DNA of 64,000 nt from CAVQBC01 sp963848415 (GTDB taxonomy: Bacteria > Actinomycetota > Thermoleophilia > Solirubrobacterales > Solirubrobacteraceae), in assembly GCA_963848415.1 (NCBI GenBank), contig CAWKDN010000003.1, positions 1 to 64,000 of the forward strand. Direction: 5' to 3'. Made by a program: the position numbers and the translations under genes. Under the pieces are notes generated by a model that was not told the DNA's origin, searched no databases, and saw only the letters and a program-made list of their open reading frames with translations. Below, in pieces: positions 23,246-32,601 of this stretch; within the stretch, counting starts at the first letter, position 1, and each line of letters opens with the position of its first letter.

Positions 23246-24034
23246 GTGACCCCGACGCTGATCTGCCTCGACTTCGACGGCACGCTCGTCGACGCCGACG
23301 GCTCGATCCACCCGGTCGACGTGCGCCGGCTCGCCGAGCCCGGCGAGGCCGAGATCGTCCCCGCGACGGGGCGGCCGCTGCACGCGGTCCGCGGCGCCCT
23401 GCGTGGGCACGGGCTCTTCGGGGACGGTCCGCTGCCGCTGCCGGCCGTGCTGGAGAACGGGTCGGTCGTCTACGACGCGGGCGAGGTCGTGCGGGCGCGC
23501 TTCCCGTTCGCAGACGACCTGCGCGACGCGCTCGCCGAGCTGATGCGCGCCGCGCCGCACATCACGTTCCTGCTCTTCGACACCGACACGGTCCGGGTCC
23601 TGTGGCCGAGCGACGAGGGCGACGCGATGATCGCCCGCTTCGGCCTCGAGACGACGACGATCGACCCGGAGGACGAGATCGGCGGGCTGACGAAGCTCGT
23701 CTGCGTCGCCGAGACCGACGAGCCGCTGCGCGCGCTCGCAGAGCAGGCCCGGGACCTGCCGGCCGAGCACGCCTTCTCGCTACCCACCATCCTCGAGTTC
23801 ACCGCGGCCGGCGTCGACAAGGGCAGCGGCCTCGCCGCGCTGCTCGAGAGCCGGCCGGAGGACACCCGGGTGGTGGCGGTCGGCGACGGCGAGAACGACC
23901 TGCCGCTCTTCGCGCTCGCCGACCTCGCCGTGGCGCCCGCGGACAGCCCCGAGGCCATCCGCGACGCCGCGGACCTCGTCGTCGACGTCAAGGCCCGCGG
24001 CGTGCTCGCTCCGGTGCTCGAAGAGCTCAGCTGA
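23246..24034 (+). CDS. HAD-superfamily hydrolase (Cof-type, IIB)
   Basis: 262 residues starting GTG at 23246. HAD motif I is 'LICLDFDGTLVDADGSIHP', motif II is 'EIVPATGRPLHAV', motif III has the Lys in 'GVDKGSGLAALLE', and motif IV is 'VVAVGDGENDLPLFALAD'. The insertion between motifs II and III is a type IIB cap. It is probably a sugar- or cofactor-phosphate phosphatase; the substrate is not predictable. The 3' end overlaps the convergent monooxygenase gene by eight bases. Confidence 0.85.
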   Translation: MTPTLICLDFDGTLVDADGSIHPVDVRRLAEPGEAEIVPATGRPLHAVRGALRGHGLFGDGPLPLPAVLENGSVVYDAGEVVRARFPFADDLRDALAELMRAAPHITFLLFDTDTVRVLWPSDEGDAMIARFGLETTTIDPEDEIGGLTKLVCVAETDEPLRALAEQARDLPAEHAFSLPTILEFTAAGVDKGSGLAALLESRPEDTRVVAVGDGENDLPLFALADLAVAPADSPEAIRDAADLVVDVKARGVLAPVLEELS

Positions 24035-25829
24035 GGTGGTGGACCTCCTGCAGCCCGTAGACCGGCGTGTCGATCCCCTCGGCGCGGGCCTTGAGCTGAA
24101 GCGCGAGGAACTGCGAGTAGTGACGCGACTGGTGCAGGTTGCCGCCGTGGAACCACAGCGCCTCCTGCTGGGTCGGCTTCCACATGTTGCGCTGCTCGCC
24201 CTCCCACGGGCCGGGATCCTTGGTCGTGTCTGACCCGAGGCCCCAGACCTTGCCGACCTTGTCGGCCACCTCCTGGGAGATGATGTCGGCCGCCCAGCCG
24301 TTCATCGAGCCGTAGCCGGTGGCGTAGACGACGAGCTCGGCCGGCAGCTCGGTGCCGTCGGTCATCACAACGCTGTTCTCGGTCAGCCGCTCGACCGTCC
24401 CGCGCTGGAGCTTGATGTCGCCGTTGGCCACCAGGTCCGAGGCGCCGACGTCGATGTAGTAGCCCGAGCCCCGCCGCAGGTACTTCATGAACAGCCCGGA
24501 GTTGTCGTCGCCCCAGTCGAGTTCGAAGCCGGCGGCCTCGAGGCGCTCGTAGAACTCGGCGTCGCGCTCGCGCATCTGGTCGTAGAGCGGGATCTGGAAC
24601 TCGTGCATGATCCGATAGGGCAGCGAGGCGAAGACCATGTCCGCCTTCTCGGTGGAGACGCCGGACTCGACCGCCTCCTGGGAGTACAGCGCGCCGAGGC
24701 CGATCTCCATCAGCGTGTCCGAGCGCACGATGTGCGTCGAGGAGCGCTGGACCATGGTCACGTCGGCGCCCTCTTCCCACAGCGCGGCGCAGATGTCGTG
24801 CGCGGAGTTGTTGGAGCCGATGATGACCGCCTTCTTGCCCTTGTAGCCCTCGGCGCCGGGGTGCTGGGAGGAGTGGTGATGGTCGCCCTTGAAGTCCTCC
24901 ATGCCCGGGATCTCGGGCATCCGCGGCTTGCCGGACATGCCCGTGGCCATCACGAGCTGCTTGGGCCGCAGCGTGACCTCCTGGCCGTCGCGGTCGACGA
25001 CGAGGACCCACTCGCCCGCCTGCTCGTCGTAGCGCGCGCTCTTGGCCTCGGTCGAGCTCCAGTAGTTGAGCTCCATGACCCGCGTGTACATCTCCAGCCA
25101 GTCGCCGATCTTGTCCTTGGGCGAGAAGACCGGCCAGGTGTCGGGGAACTTGAGGTAGGGGAGGTGGTCGTACCAGACCGGGTCGTGCAGGCACAGCGAC
25201 TTGTAGCGCTTGCGCCAGGCGTCGCCCGGGCGCGAGTGGCGGTCGACGACGATGGTCGGCACGCGCAGGTGGCGCAGGCGGGCGGCGAGCGCGATGCCGC
25301 CCTGGCCGCCGCCCACGATCACGACGTAGGGCTGGGTCTCATAGCCGAGCTCCTCCGCCTCGCGCAGGCGCGCCTCGAGCCACGTCTCGCGGTCTGGGTC
25401 GGCGCCGTGCTCGACGCCGCGCGGGCGGTCCGGGCCCTTGTACTCCTCGTGGCCCTTGAGCTCGTGCAGGGTAGTCAGCAGCGTCCACGCCTTGCCGTCC
25501 TTGAGCCGCAGGTGACCGCGGCCGCGGCCGACCTCGGTCTCGAACTCGAGCCACGCGTCGGTGACGCCGTCGGCCTCCCCGGCCGGCTCGGTGGTGGCGA
25601 AGTTGCGCGGCTTTGTCGTGGCCAGCGTGTTGTCGAGCAGGTCCTTGACGCCGGCGGGGCCCTCGACGGTCTTGAGGTTCCAGGTGAGGGAGACGAGGTC
25701 GCGCCAGTAGCTGTCTTCGAGGAACAGCTCCGACGCGGCGGCGGTGTCGCCCGCCGTGAGCGCCTCCTCGAAGCTCGCGAGCCACTGGTCCACCGCCGCG
25801 GCGGCGGGCTGGACGGCGGTATCGGTCAT
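24027..25829 (-). CDS. Flavin-containing monooxygenase with an N-terminal NTF2/SnoaL-like domain
   Basis: 600 residues. Residues about 10-145 look like an NTF2-like domain ('VDQWLASFEEALTAGDTAA', 'FLEDSYWRDLVSLTWNLKT'). Residues 165-590 are an FMO: FAD motif 'VVIVGGGQGGIALAARLRHL', NADPH motif 'AVIIGSNNSAHDICAALWEE', and a C-terminal 'LWFHGGNLHQSRHYSQFLAL'. FMOs of this group oxygenate soft nucleophiles or carry out Baeyer-Villiger-like reactions; the substrate is unknown. A GGAGGAGA ribosome site precedes the ATG. It appears monocistronic. Confidence 0.87.
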   Translation of the reverse strand: MTDTAVQPAAAAVDQWLASFEEALTAGDTAAASELFLEDSYWRDLVSLTWNLKTVEGPAGVKDLLDNTLATTKPRNFATTEPAGEADGVTDAWLEFETEVGRGRGHLRLKDGKAWTLLTTLHELKGHEEYKGPDRPRGVEHGADPDRETWLEARLREAEELGYETQPYVVIVGGGQGGIALAARLRHLRVPTIVVDRHSRPGDAWRKRYKSLCLHDPVWYDHLPYLKFPDTWPVFSPKDKIGDWLEMYTRVMELNYWSSTEAKSARYDEQAGEWVLVVDRDGQEVTLRPKQLVMATGMSGKPRMPEIPGMEDFKGDHHHSSQHPGAEGYKGKKAVIIGSNNSAHDICAALWEEGADVTMVQRSSTHIVRSDTLMEIGLGALYSQEAVESGVSTEKADMVFASLPYRIMHEFQIPLYDQMRERDAEFYERLEAAGFELDWGDDNSGLFMKYLRRGSGYYIDVGASDLVANGDIKLQRGTVERLTENSVVMTDGTELPAELVVYATGYGSMNGWAADIISQEVADKVGKVWGLGSDTTKDPGPWEGEQRNMWKPTQQEALWFHGGNLHQSRHYSQFLALQLKARAEGIDTPVYGLQEVHHLS

Positions 25830-25953
25830 GGGTCTCCTCCTGACGGTGACTTAGACGCAGGCCATTGTGTCCCAGATCGGATCGACATGGCGGAGCGGCC
25901 GCGCGGGCGGGATGATCGGTCGGCATCAGTCATCACGTCCTGAGGAGGCCACC

Positions 25954-26232
25954 ATGGCCCGCAGCTTCAGCATCCGCAAGCTCGCGACCGGCGCGTCCGC
26001 CACCGGGGCGAGCGTCACCGGCGCCAAGGCGGTCGGCGTCCGCGCGCTCGGCCCGACGGCGATGGGGCCGCTCGCGATGGCCGCCACCGCGGTTGGCGCG
26101 CTCGCGATCGGCCGGCTCGCGATCGCCAACGCGGTGATCCGCAAGCTGCGCGCCGAGGAGATCGAGATCGGCTCGCTGAAGGTCCGCGAGCTCGAGGTGG
26201 CCGGGCAGCGCTGGCCGCCGCCTGGCGCGTAG
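25954..26232 (+). CDS. Small repeat protein of probable beta-solenoid type
   Basis: 92 residues with GAGGAGG eight bases upstream. The middle is an almost regular repeat of about five to seven residues in which Ala/Gly/Leu/Ile alternate: 'ATGASVTGAKAVGVRALGPT', 'AATAVGALAIGRLAIANAVI'. It then continues the same spacing with charged residues: 'LRAEEIEIGSLKVRELEV'. This pattern is like pentapeptide-repeat or bactofilin-type right-handed solenoids. No enzymatic motif is present. Function is unknown; similar short proteins may assemble into filaments or bind partners. Confidence 0.65.
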   Translation: MARSFSIRKLATGASATGASVTGAKAVGVRALGPTAMGPLAMAATAVGALAIGRLAIANAVIRKLRAEEIEIGSLKVRELEVAGQRWPPPGA

Positions 26233-26294
26233 GGCGTCGCGCGTGGTCCTGGCCGACCGGCCAGGACCGCTCATGCCGGTGATCCCGGGTCCCG

Positions 26295-26537
26295 ATGGAC
26301 ACGGATAGAGACCGTGGGCGACCAGGAGCCGGCGTGAGCAGCGAAGAGCGATTCCATGCGGACGAGTTGCAGGACCTGCCGGAGGGCCACGGCGGCTTCT
26401 ACGCGCGCCCGACCTCCGGTGGCGCCGAGCGCTTCCTGGACCGGCGGACGCGCCTGCGCGGCGGCGGCGCGCGGCTGACCGTCGAGGACTACCGGACCTA
26501 CGCAGAGCTCAAGGAGCAGGAGCGCCGGAGCCGCTGA
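26295..26537 (+). CDS. Small charged hypothetical protein
   Basis: 80 residues from ATG 26295, or 67 from GTG 26334 ('VSSEERFHADELQDLPEGHG'). It is rich in Arg, Glu and Gly, has no membrane segment, and ends in a helical 'EDYRTYAELKEQERRSR'. No family is recognised. It follows the solenoid-like gene on the same strand after 62 bp. Confidence 0.5.
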   Translation: MDTDRDRGRPGAGVSSEERFHADELQDLPEGHGGFYARPTSGGAERFLDRRTRLRGGGARLTVEDYRTYAELKEQERRSR

Positions 26538-26652
26538 GCACGGCGCGCCGGCGCGCCAGGGCGCCGGCGACCGAGGCCGCGATCCGCGCCGTCCGCTACC
26601 TTCTTCGACCGCCGGTTCCCGTTACCAGCGCGTGACCGGCGCTCCCCGGACA

Positions 26653-27531
26653 ATGGCTTCCTCCCCTCTCAGCGAGCCCATCGCCTTCGACGACCGCGTC
26701 GCGATCGTGACCGGCGCCGGCCAGGGCCTCGGCCGTGCCTACGCGCTCGAGCTCGCCCGGCGCGGCGCCAAGGTCGTGGTCAATGACGTCCGTGGCGCTC
26801 CCGAGGTCGCCGAGGAGATCGCGGCGGCCGGCGGCGAGGCGCTGGCCAGCGTGCACTCCGTGGCCACGGAGGCCGGCGGCCAGGCGATCGTCGACGACGC
26901 GCTCGAGGCCTTCGGCGCGGTGGACGTACTGATCAACAACGCCGGCATCGTGCGCGACCGCAGCCTGGCCAAGATGGAGGTCGCCGAGGTCGAGGCGGTG
27001 CTCGACGTGCACCTGCGCGGCTCCTTCCACGTCACCCTGCCGGCCTTCCGCGTGATGAAGGAGCGCGGCTACGGCCGGCTGCTGTTCGTGACCTCCGCGT
27101 CGGGGCTGTTCGGCAACTTCGGGCAGGCCAACTACGCGGCGGCGAAGATGGGCCTCGTCGGCCTGGCGTTGACCGCGGCGATCGAGGGCGCGCGCTACGG
27201 CATCCAGTCCAACGCGATCGCGCCGCTCGCGAGCACGCCGATGACCGACGGGCTCTTCGGCGGGGCGATCGAGGACTTCGACCCCGAGTTCGTGGTGCCG
27301 ATGGCGCTCTACCTCGTCTCCGAGTCCAGCCGCCTGACCCACGAGGTCTACTCGGCCGGCGGCGGGCGCTTCGCGCGCGTCGTCGTCGGGGTGACCCCTG
27401 GCTGGGTGTCCGGCGACGCGCCGACGCCCGAGGACGTCCACGAGCACCTCGACGAGATCCGCTCCGACGCCGACCTCGTGCTCCCGGCGAGCCTCGCCGA
27501 GGAGATCGAGCTCGCCCGCTCGGTCGTCTGA
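26653..27531 (+). CDS. SDR-family dehydrogenase, (3R)-hydroxyacyl-CoA dehydrogenase (HSD17B4/MFE-2)-like
   Basis: About 292 residues. Rossmann motif 'VAIVTGAGQGLGRAYALELA', 'LINNAGIVRDRSLAKM', and the catalytic Ser...Tyr-x3-Lys in 'VTSASGLFGNFGQANYAAAKMGL'. The opening 'FDDRVAIVTGAGQGLGRAYA', 'VVVNDVRG' and the C-terminal 'VTPGWVSGDAPTPEDVHEH' match the dehydrogenase domain of multifunctional beta-oxidation enzyme type 2. It is likely an acyl-CoA or steroid-chain hydroxyacyl dehydrogenase. An ATG at 26653 is preferred over a GTG at 26632. Confidence 0.83.
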   Translation: MASSPLSEPIAFDDRVAIVTGAGQGLGRAYALELARRGAKVVVNDVRGAPEVAEEIAAAGGEALASVHSVATEAGGQAIVDDALEAFGAVDVLINNAGIVRDRSLAKMEVAEVEAVLDVHLRGSFHVTLPAFRVMKERGYGRLLFVTSASGLFGNFGQANYAAAKMGLVGLALTAAIEGARYGIQSNAIAPLASTPMTDGLFGGAIEDFDPEFVVPMALYLVSESSRLTHEVYSAGGGRFARVVVGVTPGWVSGDAPTPEDVHEHLDEIRSDADLVLPASLAEEIELARSVV

Positions 27532-27589
27532 CGCACGAGCTCCGCCGCCGCCGGTCCGAGCGGCCGACTTACTAGGATCGCGGGCCGTC

Positions 27590-28354
27590 TTGACCGCCGT
27601 GTCCGCCTCAGAAGCCCATCCGCTCGCGCCCGCCGCCAGTCCCGGGCAGCCGCTGGTCTCCGTCATCGTGCCCGTCTACGAGGAGGAGGGGACCGTCGGC
27701 ACGGTGCTGGCCGAGGTCGCCGCGCTGCCGTTCCACAAGGAGATCCTGGTGGTCGACGACGGCTCGCGCGACGGGACCGCGCGCGTGCTGCGCGAGGCCG
27801 AGCGAGGCGCCGGCGCCGGGCTGAGGGTGCTGACCCATGCGGAGAACCGCGGCAAGGGCGCGGCCGTGCGGACGGGGATCGCCGCCTCGGCGGGGGAGAT
27901 CGTCGTCATCCAGGACGCCGACCTCGAGTACCGCCCGCGCGACCTCCCGCGCCTGCTCGAGCCGATCTTCGAGGGTCAGGCCGACGTCGTCTTCGGGACG
28001 CGGCTGCGCGGCGGCCCCGAGCCCCAGCGCGCGCACCTCTTCTGGCACTACCTCGGCAACCGCGGCCTGTCGCTGATGACCGACGTGCTGTTCAACACGA
28101 CGCTGTCGGACATCGAGGTCGGCTACAAGGCCTTCCGGGGCGAGCTGATCCGCGACCTGCCGCTCGAGTCCGACAGCTTCGCGATCGAGCCCGAGATCAC
28201 CGCCCGCCTGCTGCGGCGCGGCGGCATCCGCGTCTACGAGGTCCCGATCGCCTACTACGGCCGCACCTACGGCGAGGGCAAGAAGATCACCTGGCGCGAC
28301 GGGGCGGCCGCGGCGGCGATGCTGCTGCGCGTGCGCCTCGGCCCGCGGCGGTGA
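27590..28354 (+). CDS. Family 2 glycosyltransferase (dolichol-phosphate mannosyltransferase-like)
   Basis: 254 residues. A GT-A fold: 'VSVIVPVYEEEGTVGTVLAE', nucleotide-binding 'EILVVDDGSRDGTARVL', metal-binding 'IVVIQDADLEYRPRDLPRLL', and acceptor region 'LSDIEVGYKAFRGELI'. It lacks C-terminal membrane helices. Enzymes of this type charge polyprenyl phosphate with a sugar for use by membrane GT-C enzymes; one such GT-C-like gene lies at 29508-31004. The start is TTG 27590 or GTG 27599. The stop overlaps the GTG of the acyltransferase gene. Confidence 0.85.
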   Translation: MTAVSASEAHPLAPAASPGQPLVSVIVPVYEEEGTVGTVLAEVAALPFHKEILVVDDGSRDGTARVLREAERGAGAGLRVLTHAENRGKGAAVRTGIAASAGEIVVIQDADLEYRPRDLPRLLEPIFEGQADVVFGTRLRGGPEPQRAHLFWHYLGNRGLSLMTDVLFNTTLSDIEVGYKAFRGELIRDLPLESDSFAIEPEITARLLRRGGIRVYEVPIAYYGRTYGEGKKITWRDGAAAAAMLLRVRLGPRR

Positions 28355-29538
28355 GCCCGCGGCCGACGCCGTTCGTCGGCGGCCTCGAGGGCCTGCGCGG
28401 CTACGCCGCGATGCTGATGGTCGTCTACCACGCGTGGGTGCTGACCGTCGCTCCGCTGGACCGCGGGGTGGTCCGCCGGCTGGTGTCCGCGGGCTTCCTG
28501 TCGGTCGACCTGTTCTTCGTGCTCAGCGCGTTCGTGCTCTTCCTGCCGGTCGCGGCGACCGGCGTCTTCGGCTCCAAGCGCGCCTACGCCATCCGCCGGG
28601 TGGCGCGCATCGTCCCGGCCTACTACGTCGCGATCGCGCTGGCCATCGTCGCCTTCCCGCTGCTGGCGTCGCCGCTGGCGGCCGCGAACGGGATAACCGT
28701 CGACGCGGTGCTGGCCCACCTGACCTTCACGCAGGTGGAGGCCCGGCTGTTCCCGGGCTACGACGGCGCGCTGGGCTTCCGCGTGAACCCGGCGCTGTGG
28801 ACGATGTCGGTGGAGATGGCGTTCTACGTCGTGCTCCCGTTCGTCGCCGTGCGCTACGCGCGGCGGCCGCTGCTGTGGCTCGCGGTGGCGCTCGTGGCCG
28901 CGGTCGCGATGCGGCTCGCCATCACCACCGACGGCGCCTGGACGGCGCTCGGGCTCGACGCCCCGAGCCGGCTGACCGAGGGGCGGCTGCTGTCGCTGCC
29001 GCCGCTGTTCGTGGCCGACTTCGCGGCGGGGATGACCGGCGCGTGGCTGTTCGCCCGCGGCCACCTCGAGCGGCGCGCCTGGACGGCGGCGCTGCCGGGC
29101 GCGCTGGTGGCCGGGCTGGTGGTCGCGATCCTGGCCGGCGCGGGCGACGCGAGCTCCGCGCAGGCCGCGACGCGCCGCTCGCTGCTGCTCGCGGTCCTGA
29201 TCCCGCTCGCGATCGGCTGGCTCGTGCTCGCCGCCGCGACGGCCCCGGGCGCCTGGCATCGGATCGCGGGCAACCGGGTGGCGCGCTGGCTCGGGAAGGT
29301 CAGCTACGGCGTCTTCCTCTTTCACTTCATGGTCATGGAGCTGTGCCTGAACACGCTCGGCTTCCCGCGCGGGAGCACGGGCGCGTTCCTCGCGCTGCTG
29401 GCCGCCGGCGCGGCCGGCGCGCTCGCGCTCGGGTGGCTCTCCTGGCGGGTGGTCGAGTCACCCGCGCGGCGGCTCGCCCGCCGCTTGACCGCCCGCGAGG
29501 ACGCGGCTCAGGCGCAGTTGACGTACGCCGCCAGGTAG
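28351..29538 (+). CDS. Membrane acyltransferase 3 family protein (OafA/YrhL type)
   Basis: 395 residues, about ten membrane helices. 'FVGGLEGLRGYAAMLMVVYHA' carries the family's Arg and His. Further landmarks are 'GFLSVDLFFVLSAFVLFLPV', 'RRVARIVPAYYVAIALAI', 'LWTMSVEMAFYVVLPF' and 'RWLGKVSYGVFLFHFMVMEL'. These proteins transfer acetyl or other acyl groups to cell-surface sugars. Translational overlap with the GT2 gene suggests modification of the same glycan. It overlaps the convergent GT-C-like gene by 31 bp. Confidence 0.87.
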   Translation: MSPRPTPFVGGLEGLRGYAAMLMVVYHAWVLTVAPLDRGVVRRLVSAGFLSVDLFFVLSAFVLFLPVAATGVFGSKRAYAIRRVARIVPAYYVAIALAIVAFPLLASPLAAANGITVDAVLAHLTFTQVEARLFPGYDGALGFRVNPALWTMSVEMAFYVVLPFVAVRYARRPLLWLAVALVAAVAMRLAITTDGAWTALGLDAPSRLTEGRLLSLPPLFVADFAAGMTGAWLFARGHLERRAWTAALPGALVAGLVVAILAGAGDASSAQAATRRSLLLAVLIPLAIGWLVLAAATAPGAWHRIAGNRVARWLGKVSYGVFLFHFMVMELCLNTLGFPRGSTGAFLALLAAGAAGALALGWLSWRVVESPARRLARRLTAREDAAQAQLTYAAR

Positions 29539-31004
29539 GTCCCCGACGCCACGCGCTCGAAGTCCGGTCCCGGCACCTGGACCAGCGCCGAGTCGCGCAC
29601 CTGGTCGAACGGCCCGTAGGCGGGGTGCTTGACGAAGCGCTCGCCCTGCACGAAGAGCGCCACCCCGCGCGTCTCGCGGCCGGCGTCGCGCAGGCTCGTG
29701 CGCGCCTTGACGCCTGACTCGGGGCTGTCGAGCATGAACTGCACGTCCGGGACGAGCTTGTGGTTCGGGACGGTCACCGGCCCGCACTTGCGCGCGGCCT
29801 GCACGCGCGGGTCGCCCAGCAGGTTCAGGAGGTCGCGGTGGACGACCTGGCGGCTGCGCAGCTCCCAGTCGATGTGGTCGAAGTTGAAGCGGGCCGCCGT
29901 CCAGCCCGCGCCGAGCAGCACGAGTACGACGGCACCCGCCGCCCACGGCTTGCGCCAGCGCCCCTCGTTTCCGGTCAGCACGCTCCAGCCACCGAGCGTG
30001 AAGGCGGCGAAGAGCGTGATGCTCAGCGCCGAGAGCACGAGGTAGCGGTCGATGACCGCGAAGCCGCGGGCGGAGATGGCCAGGAAGACGAAGACGCCGA
30101 AGACGAGCAGGAAGAGCGGCAGCGCGAGCCGCCGGCGCGGGCGGATCAGCTGCCAGGCGAGCAGCACGCCGAGCACGCCGGCGAGCAGGACCGGCAACTT
30201 GGTCAGCGCCGCGAGGAAGGTCAGCAACCGCTCGGGCAGGTCCTCGATCGGCACGCGGCGCCCGAGCAGCAGCGCTGAGCGCGTCGTGTAGTTCAGCGAG
30301 TACATGGGGTCGCCCGTGACGATCCAGTCGCTCGCCATCCAGATCACCGGCGCGGCGGCGGCCCAGGCGGCGTAGCGAAAGCGCGCGGCCCACGGGGCGT
30401 CGTAGCCCATCCACAGCGTGTAGGCGCCGGCCAGCAGCCATGCCTCCGGCCGCAGCAGCCCGGCGGCGATCAGCATCGGCCAGACGATCCCGCCGCGCCG
30501 GGGCTTCTCGGCCTCCAGCGCCACGGCCCAGATCACGAGCGCGAGGAACGGCACGTCGACGTACGCGCGCGCCGCGAAGAAGCCATAGTCCAGGCGCGAG
30601 AGCAGCAGCAGCGCGGCGATCCAGGCGATCGGCTCGTTGAACACCCGCTCGGCGAGCCGGAAGAAGCCGAGCACCAGCGCGACGAAGCCCGCGACGCAGA
30701 CGCCGACGAACAGGCGGCTCGCGCCGTCGCCGAACGGTGCGAGCACGGCGCTCAGCGCCACCCACAGCGGGTGCTGGGTGGGTGCGCGGTAGGCGTCGAA
30801 GCTCGGCAGCTCGCCGCGCAGGATCTCCTGCCCCCAGACGAGCGAGTAGATCGAGTCGAAGGCGGAGTAGGCCGGCACCGCCAGGAACGCCACCAGCGCG
30901 GCGGCGGCGAGCGCGACGGCGGCGATCAGCCGCCGCCGGCGCCACGCGGAGGCGGCGAGCGACGGCGCCGTCCGGGTCGCGCGGATGGGCTCGGTGACGG
31001 ACAT
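29508..31004 (-). CDS. Polytopic GT-C-type (GT39/ArnT-like) membrane glycosyltransferase candidate
   Basis: 498 residues with about ten membrane helices. The first large loop holds an acidic pair near 'AFDSIYSLVWGQEILRGELP' and 'DAYRAPTQHPLWVALSAVL', the layout of GT-C enzymes whose loop Asp/Glu is catalytic. A soluble C-terminal domain starts about residue 370 ('HIDWELRSRQVVHRDLLNLL'). No strong family signature is seen, so the enzyme class is inferred from fold pattern. It is convergent with the GT2/acyltransferase pair, consistent with a shared surface-glycan role. Confidence 0.65.
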   Translation of the reverse strand: MSVTEPIRATRTAPSLAASAWRRRRLIAAVALAAAALVAFLAVPAYSAFDSIYSLVWGQEILRGELPSFDAYRAPTQHPLWVALSAVLAPFGDGASRLFVGVCVAGFVALVLGFFRLAERVFNEPIAWIAALLLLSRLDYGFFAARAYVDVPFLALVIWAVALEAEKPRRGGIVWPMLIAAGLLRPEAWLLAGAYTLWMGYDAPWAARFRYAAWAAAAPVIWMASDWIVTGDPMYSLNYTTRSALLLGRRVPIEDLPERLLTFLAALTKLPVLLAGVLGVLLAWQLIRPRRRLALPLFLLVFGVFVFLAISARGFAVIDRYLVLSALSITLFAAFTLGGWSVLTGNEGRWRKPWAAGAVVLVLLGAGWTAARFNFDHIDWELRSRQVVHRDLLNLLGDPRVQAARKCGPVTVPNHKLVPDVQFMLDSPESGVKARTSLRDAGRETRGVALFVQGERFVKHPAYGPFDQVRDSALVQVPGPDFERVASGTYLAAYVNCA

Positions 31005-31095
31005 GGACCGGCGAAGGAAGGTAGCGGGCCGCCGGGCGGGCGATCCCGCGCCCGGTCGGCTTGCCCTGGCGCGGCGGCGCGACTAGCGTCGCACC

Positions 31096-32601
31096 ATGAC
31101 CACGACGCTCGCCCAGACCCCGTCCTCCCGCGACTCCGTCGCCGGCGCCGGCTGGCAGCGCTGCTCGGGACCGGGCGCCTGGAAGACCGAGGTCCCGGCC
31201 AACGGCCGGCCGCTCTCCTGGCTGCGGCCCGAGACGCTGTGGCGCTCGCGCAACGACCCCATCGCCAAGCGGCTCTCGGACCCGACGCCGTTCGCGCGCC
31301 AGCGCTGGGTGTCCCTCGCGCGCGATCGGGCGCTGCGCACGGGCGCCGACCCCGACTTCGTGCTCCGCCGCGGAACGGACGACGGCATGTCGTTCCTGCT
31401 GCTCGGCGACCCGGGGGAGGGCGACGACTCCCAGTACGCCGTCGTGCCCTCGCTGCTCTCCCAGGCCGACGGCGTCGACTGCATGGTCATCTGCTCGGAC
31501 GTCATCTACCCGACCGGCGACATCGGCGACTACCGGGAGAAGTTCTACCGGCCCTACCGCAACCTGCAGGCGCCGATCTTCGGCGTGCCGGGCAACCACG
31601 ACTGGTACGACGGGCTCCACGGCTTCATGCACCATCTCTGCGGCCTGGACGACCCGGGCGCCGCCGTCGCGCTCGGCATAGGGCTGCGCGGCGCGGCCGG
31701 CGCGGCGCTGTGGCGGCGCTCGCCGCGCCCGAGCGTCGCCGACCTCGACGCCATGCGCGCCGACCGCAGCGCCGCCGCCCAACAGCTCGACCCGCCGCAG
31801 CCGGCGTCCTACTTCGCGATCGACGCCGGGCCGGTGCGCCTGGTGGGGATCGACACGGGCATCACCGGCGGCATCGACGCCGAGCAGCACCAGTGGCTGC
31901 GCCGGGTGGCGACCGCCGACGAGCGCCCGAAGATCCTGTTGACCGGCAAGCCGATCTACGTCGACGGCCGGCACGCGCCGTGCCAGGTCTACGGCGGCCC
32001 GGACACCGTCGACGACGTCGTGCGCGACCCGCGCGCGAACTTCGTCGCCGCGATCGGCGGCGACATCCACAACTACCAGCGCTATCCGGTCACGGTGCCC
32101 GACGGGCGCACGATCCAGTACATCGTCAGCGGCGGCAGCGGCGCGTTCATGCACGCCACCCACCAGATCGGCAAGGTCTCGCTGCCGGGGGTCGACGAGG
32201 CCGACTTCCGCTGCTACCCGCTGCGCGGGGACTCGCTGGCGCGCTACTCGCAGCTGTGGGACAAGCGCCTGGGCTCGACGGGCAAGCTCGCGCTGGCCCC
32301 GGGCGAGGCGTCCGCCTACCTGGCCGAGCTGCTGGAGATGGCGCCGACGCGCGAGGGCGGGCCGGTGCTCTCCGACCGCGCGCGCCGGGCGGCCGCCTTC
32401 ATCCAACCGCTGCCGGCCAAGCGCGGCTTCCACCGCTGGGTGTCCGAGCTCTTCGACTGGAACGACCCGCCGCTGTTCAAGCAGTTCCTGCGCGTCGACA
32501 TCACGCGCGCGGCGGTCACCGTGCGCTGCTTCGGCGTCACCGGCTGCGCGGACACCGAGCACGCGCCGCCGGTCGAGGACGAGGTCACGATTCCGCTCTA
32601 G
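31096..32601 (+). CDS. Metallophosphoesterase (calcineurin-like)
   Basis: 501 residues. Metal-site motifs in order: 'FLLLGDPGEGDDSQYAV', 'CMVICSDVIYPTGDI', 'IFGVPGNHDWYDGLHGFM', and 'FVAAIGGDIHNYQRYPV'. The first-motif D-x-H is altered to a D-x-G version and the terminal GHxH to GDIHNY, both seen in large actinobacterial members. No signal peptide is obvious. The physiological substrate is unknown. It has its own promoter region in the 91-bp gap divergent from the GT-C-like gene, and its stop overlaps the convergent decarboxylase-like stop. Confidence 0.82.
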   Translation: MTTTLAQTPSSRDSVAGAGWQRCSGPGAWKTEVPANGRPLSWLRPETLWRSRNDPIAKRLSDPTPFARQRWVSLARDRALRTGADPDFVLRRGTDDGMSFLLLGDPGEGDDSQYAVVPSLLSQADGVDCMVICSDVIYPTGDIGDYREKFYRPYRNLQAPIFGVPGNHDWYDGLHGFMHHLCGLDDPGAAVALGIGLRGAAGAALWRRSPRPSVADLDAMRADRSAAAQQLDPPQPASYFAIDAGPVRLVGIDTGITGGIDAEQHQWLRRVATADERPKILLTGKPIYVDGRHAPCQVYGGPDTVDDVVRDPRANFVAAIGGDIHNYQRYPVTVPDGRTIQYIVSGGSGAFMHATHQIGKVSLPGVDEADFRCYPLRGDSLARYSQLWDKRLGSTGKLALAPGEASAYLAELLEMAPTREGGPVLSDRARRAAAFIQPLPAKRGFHRWVSELFDWNDPPLFKQFLRVDITRAAVTVRCFGVTGCADTEHAPPVEDEVTIPL

